Source: Capnocytophaga sp.
GTDB lineage: Bacteria > Bacteroidota > Bacteroidia > Flavobacteriales > Flavobacteriaceae
DNA: 64,000 nucleotides
Direction of reading: 5' to 3'
Assembly: GCA_030530525.1 (NCBI GenBank)
Contig: JAUMUT010000004.1
Location: 1 to 64,000, forward strand
Shown: positions 43,770 to 52,224 of the stretch, one piece after another
Numbering within the stretch: the first letter of the stretch is position 1
Layout of the letters: each line of letters opens with the position of its first letter
Notes under the pieces: generated by a model
Database searches by the model: none
Told to the model about the DNA's origin: nothing
The model's input: only the letters and a program-made list of their open reading frames with translations
Position numbers and translations under genes: made by a program

Positions 43770-44345
43770 ATGAAAAGAAAAATTCTTTTATTTATAATAA
43801 GTTTTTGCACTATTCTATTTATTTTATTATTAAAGAATAATAATACCAGATTGGAGCTTAATTCGGATAAAGATTTTGAGAAAGTAGAACAATTTTTCCG
43901 AGAGAAATTCAAAGAATACGATAATAAATTCACTTCCGTAACATTCTTTATTACGCCTAACAATCCATTTTTAGAGAAAATCGTAGTGAATTATGATGAA
44001 GAAGAAATAAACTATAAAAGAATTTGGGATACCACCAATGGTTTTATAGAATTAGCACCCACCCAAGCGTTGCACTCTACTTTCGGGATGGATAAAATAC
44101 AACTTACGTTATTTCCTAAATATATAGAACAGGCGAAACAAATTATTTTAGAAAAAGACAATAATTATCAAGATTTTAGAATAAAAAATATTTCTTACCA
44201 TAGTATTAATAATGATATTTCTATACAATTTAGAATTTTTGCACGTTATATTAATACTTCTTCTCTTGGAAAAGATGATTTGGATTATACCGAATTTAAT
44301 TTCTTTGTAGATAAAAAAAATAAAGTAAAATTAATGGGAGACTAA
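43770..44345 (+). CDS. membrane-anchored protein, unknown function
   Basis: Protein of 191 aa with an N-terminal membrane anchor (about 3-22) and a soluble domain rich in charged residues (KVEQFFREKFKEYDNKF, FFITPNNPFLEKIVVNYDEEE). It is not recognised. It lies 30 nt after pyrD and ends in a hairpin that includes its stop, so it may be read from the pyrD transcript. Confidence 0.6.
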   Translation: MKRKILLFIISFCTILFILLLKNNNTRLELNSDKDFEKVEQFFREKFKEYDNKFTSVTFFITPNNPFLEKIVVNYDEEEINYKRIWDTTNGFIELAPTQALHSTFGMDKIQLTLFPKYIEQAKQIILEKDNNYQDFRIKNISYHSINNDISIQFRIFARYINTSSLGKDDLDYTEFNFFVDKKNKVKLMGD

Positions 44346-44364
44346 ATAATCTCCCATTTTTTTA
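44333..44364 (+). terminator. terminator overlapping a stop codon
   Basis: AATGGGAGA / TCTCCCATT (9 bp, 8-nt loop) with a T7 tail. The stop codon of the gene at 43770-44345 lies within the hairpin. Confidence 0.85.
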
Positions 44365-44395
44365 TGCTTATTTTTTAAGTAACTATACTTCTCTT

Positions 44396-46780
44396 TTATA
44401 ATTTCTTCCTTCCTAAAAAATTAGTAGCAAAAGTAGTAAAGAGTACGACACTTATAGAACTAATAGGCATTAAGATAGCTGCCACAACGGGTTCCAACTT
44501 TCCGCTTATAGCAAACCCTAAGCCGATACAATTATAACACAAAGAAATAACAAAACTCCAATGGATAATACGCAAAGACTGCTTACTAAGTAGTAAAAAT
44601 CTATCTAATTTATGTAGTTTCTGAGCGTCCATTATACCATCACAAGCGGGGGAGAAGATATTAATATTTTCCGAAACAGCAAAACCAATATCGCTCTGCT
44701 TTAACGCACCTGCATCATTAAGACCATCTCCTATCATCAGTACTTTTTTATTTTTTTCTTGCAAAGAATCAATGTAAGTGAGTTTATCTTTTGGCGACTG
44801 ATTAAAATATACTTTCGTATTCTGAGGTAACCATTGGGATAGATTTTCCCTTTCGCTTTCATTATCTCCCGATAAGATAACTAAATCATACCTTTTGGAT
44901 AGAGAAGAAAATAATTCCTTCATTCCTTTACGATACTCATTTTCAAATATGTATTTTCCTTTATACTTATTATTTATAGAGATATATACCGAAGTTTCTA
45001 AATTATTAGGTTCTGCAATAATGAAAGAAGAAGAACCTATTTTTATTTCTATATCTTCATAAGTAGCAATCATTCCTTTTCCACTAATTTCCTGAAAATT
45101 AGTAATTTCCAGCTTTTCTATATTTGGAATACAATCATAAATTTGTCGGCTTAAAGGATGATTAGAATTTCGTAATACATTTTTAAGGATACTATATTCT
45201 CTATCCGAAAATTCTTCTCCCTCATAGCGTATTCTATTCTCTGATGCGGTAGTTATTGTTCCCGTTTTATCAAAGATGATCGTATCTATTTTATCCATTT
45301 GCTCTATTACTTTGGTATCTTTTAAATATAATTTATATCTACCAAAAATTCTTAGCATATTTCCTAATGCGAAAGGCGCAGAAACCGCAAGGGCGCAAGG
45401 ACAAGCAATAATTAGAACGGCAGTAAAAACATTGAATGCTTCTTTTATACTTCCGAAATAGAGCCAGTACAAAAGAGAACCAAATGCCACTAATAAGATA
45501 GTAATAGTAAAATATTTACTTATCTTATCTGTTAAAGTTTTTACTCCAAGAAACTTATCTTTCTTAAAAACCTCATTGCTCCATAGTTGCGTCAAATAGC
45601 TTTGCGATACATTCTTAATGGCTTCTACTTCAATCGCTTGTCCTTTTTGCTTTCCACCCGCAAAAAGTTTATCACCACTTTGTTTTTCAATAGATTTTGA
45701 TTCGCCGGTAACAAAACTATAATCTATTTGTGCCTCTCCATTTACTAAAATACAATCCACAGGAAGGAGTTCTTCATTTCTTATTAGTAATCTATCGCCT
45801 TCCGAAATGTCATATACTTGCACGCTTTCTTCTTTTCCATCTTTCTTTATTCTTGTTACACCTATCGGGAAGTAACTCTTATAATCCCTCTCGAAAGATA
45901 GAAAACTATATGTTCTTTGTTGGAAAAACTTTCCGATTAATAGTAAAAACACTAAGGAATTTAAGCTATCAAAAAATCCTTGTCCAGAATCGGTTATAAT
46001 ATCGTAAGAACTCCTAAGGGACATAGCTAAAATACCAAGAGCAAGAGGAATATCTATATTTAATATTCTACTTCGTATTCCTTTATAGGCAGAAATAAAA
46101 TAGTCTGACGCAGAATAAAAAAGGACAGGTAAGGTAAGCGCAAACATTAGCCATCTAAAAAAATGTTTATACTCATTGAACCAAAATTCATCGGTTTCAA
46201 AAAAACCAGGGAAAGAAAGTAACATTACGTTACCAAATCCAAAACCAGCAACTCCTAATTTATAAAGGAGTTGTTTCATTTGCTTATTCGTTTCTTTCTT
46301 CTGATAATCATCAAGGCTTATATATGGAGCGTAACCAATATGAGAAAGAAGTAAAGCTAATTCTTTCAAAGATATTTTATCAGAATGATACGTAATTTGC
46401 ACAGTTTTTTTTGGGAAATTCACTAAGGAATGAATAATTCCGTTATGCAATTTTTGTAAATTCTCCAAAATCCAGATACACGAACTACAATGTATAGAAG
46501 GAATATAAAGCGAAACGATTTGCGTATTATCGTTATCAAATTCTAATAATTTCTCTTTTATTTTCTCATTATCTAAAAAATCATACTTTTGTGCAGAATA
46601 TTCTGGGCGACTTCCTGGCGATTTTTCAAATTTATAATAGGTTTCTAAATTATTTTCAGAAAGAATTTCATAAACAGTTTTGCAACCTAAACAACAAAAA
46701 TTTTTATCCTCTATTCTTATAGGGGTGTTTGGGTCGCATTCATTTCCACAATGGTAACAAGTAGTAGTATTTATTTCCAT
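44396..46780 (-). CDS. ccoI: copper-transporting P-type ATPase, CcoI/FixI type
   Basis: P1B ATPase of 794 aa, of the kind that moves copper for cbb3 oxidase assembly. The N-terminus has a Cys-rich ATPase-associated metal domain (CYHCGNECDP, FCCLGCK), then an HMA domain with CSSC (about 98-101). The metal-site CPC in IACPCALAVSAP (about 457-460), DKTGTITT (about 504-511), GDGLNDAGALKQSD and eight membrane segments follow. In many Bacteroidota it leads a ccoS-ccoNOP cluster, but no cco gene follows here. Divergent from a Crp/Fnr gene, as in those clusters. Confidence 0.85.
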   Translation of the reverse strand: MEINTTTCYHCGNECDPNTPIRIEDKNFCCLGCKTVYEILSENNLETYYKFEKSPGSRPEYSAQKYDFLDNEKIKEKLLEFDNDNTQIVSLYIPSIHCSSCIWILENLQKLHNGIIHSLVNFPKKTVQITYHSDKISLKELALLLSHIGYAPYISLDDYQKKETNKQMKQLLYKLGVAGFGFGNVMLLSFPGFFETDEFWFNEYKHFFRWLMFALTLPVLFYSASDYFISAYKGIRSRILNIDIPLALGILAMSLRSSYDIITDSGQGFFDSLNSLVFLLLIGKFFQQRTYSFLSFERDYKSYFPIGVTRIKKDGKEESVQVYDISEGDRLLIRNEELLPVDCILVNGEAQIDYSFVTGESKSIEKQSGDKLFAGGKQKGQAIEVEAIKNVSQSYLTQLWSNEVFKKDKFLGVKTLTDKISKYFTITILLVAFGSLLYWLYFGSIKEAFNVFTAVLIIACPCALAVSAPFALGNMLRIFGRYKLYLKDTKVIEQMDKIDTIIFDKTGTITTASENRIRYEGEEFSDREYSILKNVLRNSNHPLSRQIYDCIPNIEKLEITNFQEISGKGMIATYEDIEIKIGSSSFIIAEPNNLETSVYISINNKYKGKYIFENEYRKGMKELFSSLSKRYDLVILSGDNESERENLSQWLPQNTKVYFNQSPKDKLTYIDSLQEKNKKVLMIGDGLNDAGALKQSDIGFAVSENINIFSPACDGIMDAQKLHKLDRFLLLSKQSLRIIHWSFVISLCYNCIGLGFAISGKLEPVVAAILMPISSISVVLFTTFATNFLGRKKL

Positions 46781-46812
46781 TATTATATTTTTATATAAAA
46801 AAATAAATTTTG

Positions 46813-46843
46813 TTGCAAATATACAAAAAAATATTTATCTTTG
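46813..46843 (+). promoter_or_regulatory. promoter of the Crp/Fnr regulator
   Basis: TTG, 20 nt, TATCTTTG. A minus-strand TATATTTG (46816-46823) for ccoI lies within it, so the two promoters overlap. No FNR-like TTGAT-N4-ATCAA box is seen. Confidence 0.6.
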
Positions 46844-46878
46844 TGCAAATTTTAAAACTAATTTTAAAACAACAGGAA

Positions 46879-47556
46879 ATGGAAAGGAAAGAACAATACC
46901 GTCAAGGGGTTTTTAATACAATAAAAACGCATTTGATGGAAAAAATGTCGGAATTGGGTACGCCAATGACATTTAAAAAAGGAAAAATTATTTTTGAAGA
47001 AGGCGAATATTTGGCAGGCGTTTATTTTGTGGAAAGTGGAGTATGTAAATTGTCAAAGCTAAGTTCCAATGGAAGAAATCAAATCGTACGATTTGTAAAA
47101 GAAGGAAGCGCATTAGGACAACGTAGCGTAGTAAGTCAAGAGCCTGTTAATTTAACAGCAACCGTAATTAAAGATATGTCGGTGTGTTTTATTCCAAAAG
47201 AATATATTTTAGATTCGTTTATTGATAATCCAAAATTTTCTATGGAGCTAATAAAAGACCTTTGTAACGAACTAAGAAAGGCAGATAACTTTATAGCAGA
47301 TATGTCTCAAAAAACCGTTCGGCAAAGACTTGCAGATGCTTTGATTTATTTAAATGATACTTTTGGATTGGATAAAGACAATTATATTGATATGCCACTA
47401 TCTAGGGAAGAGCTTGGGAATTTTGTAGGTACAGCAACAGAATCTTTAATACGTTCAATGTCTTCTCTTTCCAAAGAAAAAATTATAAGAACACAAGGAA
47501 GAACCATCCGCATTCTAAAATACGAAGAATTAAAAAAGATAGCAAAAGGAGAATAA
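46879..47556 (+). CDS. Crp/Fnr-family transcription regulator
   Basis: Cyclic-nucleotide-binding-fold regulator of 225 aa, starting at MERKEQYR after AACAGGAA, a fair ribosome-binding site. Upstream ATGs at 46810 lie before the -7 element and are rejected. Residues about 30-140 form the effector domain and about 150-220 the winged helix, with recognition helix in MPLSREELGNFVGTATESLIRSM. The N-terminal Cys cluster of Fnr oxygen sensors is missing, so it does not look like an iron-sulphur sensor. Divergent from ccoI, which is the likeliest target. Confidence 0.85.
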   Translation: MERKEQYRQGVFNTIKTHLMEKMSELGTPMTFKKGKIIFEEGEYLAGVYFVESGVCKLSKLSSNGRNQIVRFVKEGSALGQRSVVSQEPVNLTATVIKDMSVCFIPKEYILDSFIDNPKFSMELIKDLCNELRKADNFIADMSQKTVRQRLADALIYLNDTFGLDKDNYIDMPLSREELGNFVGTATESLIRSMSSLSKEKIIRTQGRTIRILKYEELKKIAKGE

Positions 47557-47855
47557 TAAAATAATTATTGGAAAATAAATTTAAAAAAATAAAAATGTTT
47601 TCCAATGATTGGAATAGAGTATTAAATAGTATTTTGTTAAAAACAAATATTTATTATAGTAAAATTATTAAGATGTTAGGGAAATAAAATAAATAATAGA
47701 TAATATAATAAATAGGATAGAAAATAAATTTTTTATTTTGATAAAAATATAAAGAATAGTAAAAATAAAAAATTGGAATACTATAAAACAAAAAGAAAGT
47801 AAATAATTAAATTAGTAAATATATAATTAAGTAAAAATTAAAATGTATTTTATTT

Positions 47856-48533
47856 ATGATACAAAGAAGTAATTTGAAAATAATCCGTTTGATGGAGTTT
47901 TCGCAGGTAATGGCTAATGTTAAAACTTTTTTAGAAAAAGAAGATTTAAACGATTTAGGATTAGTAGATTTAAAATCAGAATTTGATATAAAATTCAAGA
48001 ATTTGGAAGAGGCAGTAAAACCTTTGCGTAAAAGTGAGCATACTCATAAAATAAAAGAATTGGATAGTAAAAGAGATGCTTACTTAATGGGGTTTATTGG
48101 GCATTGTAAATTATTCATTAATTTTCCAGAGAAAGAAAAAGCAGAAGCAGCAAAAAAATTAGCGATTGTTAATGAAAATTATGGGAAAAATCCTCAGAAA
48201 AAAGCTCTTAGAGAAAAGACATCTATAATACGTAATTTGATAACAGATGTTACTTCTTCTGAATTTTTTAATTCGGTAAAACTTATAGGGGCTGAAAAAT
48301 GGATTGAGTTTTTAGGTCAAACCAATGAGAGTTTAGCTTCTCTACACACAGACCGAACACAGGAACAAGGAGCTATAAAAGTAGGAAAATCAAAAGAAGC
48401 ACGCACCGAGATGCAAGATATTTTTTCAAAATTAGTAACCGCTATCAATGGGCTTTCTTTGGTAAAAGAAAGAGAAAAGTATTTACCTTTGATAAATTCT
48501 ATTAGTGAAGAAGTGAAAAGAGTACTCTCTTAA
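47856..48533 (+). CDS. DUF6261-family protein (copy 1)
   Basis: Mostly helical, cytoplasmic-looking protein of 225 aa in the DUF6261 family of Bacteroidota. Visible features are an N-terminal LKIIRLMEFSQVMANVKTFLE segment, a charged helical middle (AEAAKKLAIVNENYGK) and ITDVTSSEFFNSVKLIGAEKW. No catalytic motif. A second member lies at 59778-60506. The 299 bases before it are AT-rich and I see no full promoter there. Terminated by a strong hairpin. Function unknown. Confidence 0.65.
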   Translation: MIQRSNLKIIRLMEFSQVMANVKTFLEKEDLNDLGLVDLKSEFDIKFKNLEEAVKPLRKSEHTHKIKELDSKRDAYLMGFIGHCKLFINFPEKEKAEAAKKLAIVNENYGKNPQKKALREKTSIIRNLITDVTSSEFFNSVKLIGAEKWIEFLGQTNESLASLHTDRTQEQGAIKVGKSKEARTEMQDIFSKLVTAINGLSLVKEREKYLPLINSISEEVKRVLS

Positions 48534-48561
48534 CTTTTATGTAAATAAAAAATTATAAAAT

Positions 48562-48612
48562 AAAAAAGAATATTACTTACAATAGAATAAAATAAGTAAT
48601 ATTCTTTTTTTA
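48562..48612. terminator. bidirectional terminator
   Basis: A perfect 17-bp inverted repeat (AAAAAGAATATTACTTA / TAAGTAATATTCTTTTT) with a 13-nt loop between the convergent DUF6261 and acetyltransferase genes. Confidence 0.88.
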
Positions 48613-48631
48613 TATATAAATAGAATATAAA

Positions 48632-49225
48632 TTAATATTCTAAGTTTTTGAAATAATATTTTTTATCTTCTTCATTTATTTCTCTATGCACTTTACAGGG
48701 ATTCCCGAAAGCGATAACATTATCGGGTATGTCTTTGGTTATTACGCTTCCCGCTCCTATAACTACATTATTCCCTATGGTTACATTAGGAGTTATAGTG
48801 GTGTTTCCTCCAATCCAAACGTTGTTGCCAATAGTAATAGGAAAAGCATATTCCAACGATTGGTTTCTTTTCTCAAAATCAATAGGATGCCCAGCGGTAA
48901 AAAGGGAAACATTGGGCGCAAGAAAAACATTATTACCTATTTTTACCTTAGCGCAGTCCAATATTATAACATTGTGGTTGGCATAGAAATTATCGCCAAT
49001 CTCTATATTGTATCCATAATCACAAAAGAAAGGCGATTCAATATGAAAGTTTTTTCCTATTTTCCCTATTATTTGTGAAATTAAAATTTCTTTTTCGTGT
49101 ATTTCCGAAGGAGGTGTTTGGTTATATTTAAAAATAAGAGATTTGCACTTTTTTAGTTCTTGTGCCAAAGTTTGGTCATTAGAAAGATATAATTTCCCTG
49201 ATAGCATTTTTTCTTTTTCGGTCAT
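48632..49225 (-). CDS. sugar O-acetyltransferase, hexapeptide-repeat (Maa/LacA type)
   Basis: Cytoplasmic acetyl-CoA-dependent acetyltransferase of 197 aa. The N-terminal Mac domain (KEKMLSGKLYLSNDQTL) precedes a left-handed beta-helix with hexapeptide repeats (FFCDYGYNIEIGDNFYANHN, IGNNVWIGGNTTITPNVTIGNNVVIGAGSVITKDIP). Catalytic His in the FTAGHPID loop. Maltose or galactoside acetylation is typical of the family; the natural sugar is unknown. A terminator at 49248-49277 separates it from the accA unit. Confidence 0.85.
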   Translation of the reverse strand: MTEKEKMLSGKLYLSNDQTLAQELKKCKSLIFKYNQTPPSEIHEKEILISQIIGKIGKNFHIESPFFCDYGYNIEIGDNFYANHNVIILDCAKVKIGNNVFLAPNVSLFTAGHPIDFEKRNQSLEYAFPITIGNNVWIGGNTTITPNVTIGNNVVIGAGSVITKDIPDNVIAFGNPCKVHREINEEDKKYYFKNLEY

Positions 49226-49247
49226 TTTCTTTTGTTTTATTGTAAAA

Positions 49248-49277
49248 ATAAAAAAAGCCCAGCCGAAACTGAGCTTA
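49248..49277 (-). terminator. terminator of accA and the 36-aa lipoprotein gene
   Basis: AGCTCAG / CTGGGCT (7 bp, one G-U) with a T7 run on the minus strand, 15 nt after the stop of the small gene. Confidence 0.82.
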
Positions 49278-49291
49278 TTATTTAAGTTTTA

Positions 49292-49402
49292 TTAATAACG
49301 ATAACATCCTCTTCCGTGGCATCGTTGTCCTTGAAATGCTCCACAACTAGAAGCAAGTAGCCCAATGGCTAAAATGAAAAAAATTACTTTTACTACTTTC
49401 AT
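49292..49402 (-). CDS. 36-aa Cys-containing small lipoprotein coupled to accA
   Basis: A short frame encodes a 36-aa peptide: a basic start (MKVVK), hydrophobic core IFFILAIGLLA, lipobox LASSC (Cys20), then GAFQGQRCHGRGCYRY with Cys28, His29 and Cys33. Its ATG shares one base with the accA stop (TAATG), and a terminator follows 15 nt later, so it is translated from the accA mRNA. The product would be a 17-residue lipidated peptide with a CHGRGC motif. No known family is recognised. Confidence 0.7.
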   Translation of the reverse strand: MKVVKVIFFILAIGLLASSCGAFQGQRCHGRGCYRY

Positions 49403-50352
49403 TATTTATAAACTCCGTAATTACTATACTTATCCATTCGTTTTTCTACTAGTTTTTCTGTGGAAAGTTTGGATAGATTTTGGAATGTTTTTTCTATAGC
49501 TTGTTTTACGCTTTCAAAAATAGCGGGCTTATCCCGATGAGCACCTCCGAGAGGTTCTTTAATAATTTCGTCAATAAGTCCATTTTTTTTCATATCTTTC
49601 GCAGTGAGTTTAAGCACTTCGGCAGCTTTTTCTTTAAATTCCCAACTTCGCCAAAGAATGGAAGAACAAGACTCAGGCGAGATAACAGAATACCAAGTGT
49701 TTTCTAACATAAAAACTTTGTCGCCAACGCCTATACCCAGCGCACCACCAGAGGCACCTTCTCCTATAATAAATACAATAATAGGAACTTTTAGGCGCGC
49801 CATTTCTAATAAATTCCGTGCGATAGCTTCTCCTTGTCCGCGTTCTTCTGCTTCTATACCTGGGTAAGCTCCTGGTGTATCAACAAAACAAACGACAGGG
49901 ATATTAAATTTTTCAGCAGACTTCATCAGTCGTAGAGCTTTTCGGTATCCTTCGGGGTTTGGCATTCCAAAATTTCGGTATTGGCGAGATTTGGTGTTAT
50001 TTCCTTTCTGTTGCCCGATGAACATATAGGATTGGTCGCCTATTTTTCCCAGCCCTCCAATCATAGCTTTATCATCACCAACAGTTCGGTCGCCGTGAAG
50101 TTCTATAAATGTATTTCCACATAGGGCATTGATATACTCCAAAGCATAAGGTCTGTCAATATGCCGAGAAACCTGAACTCTCTGCCAAGGTGTTAAATTC
50201 TCGTATATTTCTTTTTGAGTTTGTATAAGTTTTTTTTCTAATTTTTTGCAAGTATCAGACACATCAACATGGCTTTCATTCCCGATAAGCTCACATTTGG
50301 TTAATTGTTCTTCAAGCTCTTTAATGGGCAATTCAAAATCCAAATATTCCAT
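49402..50352 (-). CDS. accA: acetyl-CoA carboxylase carboxyltransferase subunit alpha
   Basis: Forms malonyl-CoA with AccD, the first step of fatty-acid synthesis. The 316-aa product starts at MEYLDFELP (the upstream in-frame ATG at 50364 would add MTNN). Family motifs: [74 protein letters not shown] and [18 protein letters not shown]. Its stop overlaps the small lipoprotein gene by one base. A TATTTTTG element lies at 50379-50386. Confidence 0.95.
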   Translation of the reverse strand: MEYLDFELPIKELEEQLTKCELIGNESHVDVSDTCKKLEKKLIQTQKEIYENLTPWQRVQVSRHIDRPYALEYINALCGNTFIELHGDRTVGDDKAMIGGLGKIGDQSYMFIGQQKGNNTKSRQYRNFGMPNPEGYRKALRLMKSAEKFNIPVVCFVDTPGAYPGIEAEERGQGEAIARNLLEMARLKVPIIVFIIGEGASGGALGIGVGDKVFMLENTWYSVISPESCSSILWRSWEFKEKAAEVLKLTAKDMKKNGLIDEIIKEPLGGAHRDKPAIFESVKQAIEKTFQNLSKLSTEKLVEKRMDKYSNYGVYK

Positions 50353-50499
50353 ATTATTTGTCAATTAAAAATATGGTGCAAAAATACATATTTTTTTTAA
50401 TTTGTAGAAAATTATAGTGTTAAAATATATTTTTTTGACCTAATTCTTTATTATTATTTATGTAAATTATTCTTAATAAAGCAATTAAAAAATTAAGAT

Positions 50500-51174
50500 T
50501 TATTTTAAGCGAAATCGTATGTAAGTGATAGGTTTGTTCTCTGCTAAATATTGTTGTTCATAAAAAGTTTGTATGGAAGTAACTTCTTTTGGAGCACCTT
50601 CGTTACGATAAATATGATGATTGGCATATAAAATTTCGTATCCAAGCCCGTGTAAAAGTCCCAAAGTGTATCCGTGCATAAATTCACTATCTGTTTTTAA
50701 GTGAATAATTCCGTTTTTTATGAGTATTTTTTTATATTTTTCTAAAAAAGTTAGATTAGTAAGCCTGTGTTTGGTTCTTTTATATTTAATTTGAGGGTCA
50801 GGGAAAGTAATCCATATTTCGGAAACTTCATTTTCTGCAAAAAAATGTTCGATAAGCTCAATTTGCGTACGAAGAAAACCTACATTTGGAATATTATTAT
50901 CCATAGCCGTTTTTGCGCCACGCCAAAACCGAGCACCTTTTATATCTACTCCAATAAAATTTTTATCAGGGTTTTGTTTTGCTAAATTAACAGAATATTC
51001 TCCTTTTCCACAGCCCAATTCTAATACGATAGGATTATTATTTTTAAAGAACTGACTAGCCCACTTACCTTTTAAGGGGAATGTTCCTTCTATTGCTTCT
51101 TCACGTTTCGGTTGGATAACGTTTGGAAAAGTTTCGTTTTCTTTGAATCGTTTTAATTTGTTTTTACTTCCCAT
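50500..51174 (-). CDS. trmB: tRNA (guanine-46-N7)-methyltransferase
   Basis: Methylates N7 of G46 in the tRNA variable loop using SAM. The 224-aa protein has the SAM loop LELGCGKGEYSVNLA (about 53-67), GVDIKGARFW and the catalytic-region motif WITFPDPQIKYKRTKHRL. It follows clpS by 17 nt at the end of the acpP-fabF-rnc-clpS run. Confidence 0.93.
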   Translation of the reverse strand: MGSKNKLKRFKENETFPNVIQPKREEAIEGTFPLKGKWASQFFKNNNPIVLELGCGKGEYSVNLAKQNPDKNFIGVDIKGARFWRGAKTAMDNNIPNVGFLRTQIELIEHFFAENEVSEIWITFPDPQIKYKRTKHRLTNLTFLEKYKKILIKNGIIHLKTDSEFMHGYTLGLLHGLGYEILYANHHIYRNEGAPKEVTSIQTFYEQQYLAENKPITYIRFRLK

Positions 51175-51191
51175 TATTTTTTAGAAAAAAA

Positions 51192-51485
51192 TTATTCACA
51201 AGGATGAATTTCAGCTGTTAGTCCTCCTGCTTTTAGTTTAGCACAACGAGGTAATAAATCTTCATAAGAGCCTGTTTTTACGGGGCATTTTCCAGAAAAA
51301 TGGACAATGGTAGCACACTGTTCTGCTTGTTCAGGAGTGTGTTCGCATACCTCGATTAATGTTTTTATGACATAATCAAAAGTGTTAAAATCATCATTGT
51401 ATAATATAATGTTAAATAAATGAGATTTTTCTGTAAGTAACTCATTTTCTTGTTGTTCTGTTGGGTTTGATTGTGTTTCTGGCAT
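51192..51485 (-). CDS. clpS: ATP-dependent Clp protease adaptor ClpS
   Basis: Delivers N-degron substrates to ClpAP. The 97-aa protein has the ClpS signature FNIILYNDDFNTFDYVI (about 24-40) and the helical core VCEHTPEQAEQCATIVHFSGKC. It lies 4 nt after rnc. It has five Cys, common for Bacteroidota ClpS. Confidence 0.92.
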   Translation of the reverse strand: MPETQSNPTEQQENELLTEKSHLFNIILYNDDFNTFDYVIKTLIEVCEHTPEQAEQCATIVHFSGKCPVKTGSYEDLLPRCAKLKAGGLTAEIHPCE

Positions 51486-51489
51486 ACTA

Positions 51490-52224
51490 TTAAGATTTTT
51501 TTCTTTTTTCTTTTACGTGATAATATGCTCTTTTAGCAGCACGCTCTTCGGCTTTTTTCTTAGATGTTTCGTGAGCTTTGGAAAAAACTTTATTATTGAT
51601 AATTACTTTTGCGAGGAAAATTTTCTTTTTGGCTTTGTAATTCATATCTTCGTCGGTTTCAAAAGTAATCGTTTTTTTATATTTTTGAGCCCATTCTACC
51701 ATTAAACTTTTGTAGCTTATTATCTTGTCTTCCAGTTCTTTAACATCTAAATTAGAACTAATTAATATTCTATGAATAAAAGCAGAAACTACCTCGTATC
51801 CTTGGTCTAAATAAATAGCACCAATGAGGGCTTCAAAAAGATTTCCATTAATATTTCCTCCAAGAGGCAGGGATTTTTTATCTAAAATAAGATAACTATT
51901 GAGTTTTAGTTTTTCTCCTATTTGATTGAGATATTCTCGTCGAACCATTCTTGTTCGCATTTTTGTTAAATACCCTTCATCTTGATTAGGCGATTGAAGG
52001 AAAACGAAATGAGCAACAACAGCTCCTAAAATAGCGTCTCCGAGAAATTCTAATCTTTCATAATTAATATGAGAGCCATCATCTCTTCTTAGAGAAGAAT
52101 GTGTAAAGGCTTCTTCATAAAAATGAATATTTTTTGGAGAAAATCCTAAAAGATCTTTCATTTTTATATAAAATATCCCGTCTTTTTGGTGAAAACGGGA
52201 TATTATTTTCTTTAAAAAAAGCAT
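51490..52224 (-). CDS. rnc: ribonuclease III
   Basis: Double-strand-specific ribonuclease, which processes rRNA and structured mRNAs. The 244-aa protein has the catalytic signature NYERLEFLGDAIL (about 54-66), a second acidic site FEALIGAIYLDQG and a C-terminal dsRNA-binding domain (about 170-240; AHETSKKKAEERAAKRAYYH). It directly abuts fabF with no gap, as in many bacteria where rnc follows acpP-fabF. Confidence 0.94.
   Translation of the reverse strand: MLFLKKIISRFHQKDGIFYIKMKDLLGFSPKNIHFYEEAFTHSSLRRDDGSHINYERLEFLGDAILGAVVAHFVFLQSPNQDEGYLTKMRTRMVRREYLNQIGEKLKLNSYLILDKKSLPLGGNINGNLFEALIGAIYLDQGYEVVSAFIHRILISSNLDVKELEDKIISYKSLMVEWAQKYKKTITFETDEDMNYKAKKKIFLAKVIINNKVFSKAHETSKKKAEERAAKRAYYHVKEKRKKS

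Noticed and set aside
46879-47556. Crp/Fnr gene as an oxygen-sensing Fnr
   Set aside because: The N-terminal Cys cluster that would bind an iron-sulphur centre is absent; only the general Crp/Fnr family is supported.
47567-47606. 9-bp inverted repeat ATTGGAAAA / TTTTCCAAT after the Crp/Fnr gene
   Set aside because: The loop is 22 nt and no T run follows, so it is not called a terminator. It may be chance in AT-rich sequence.
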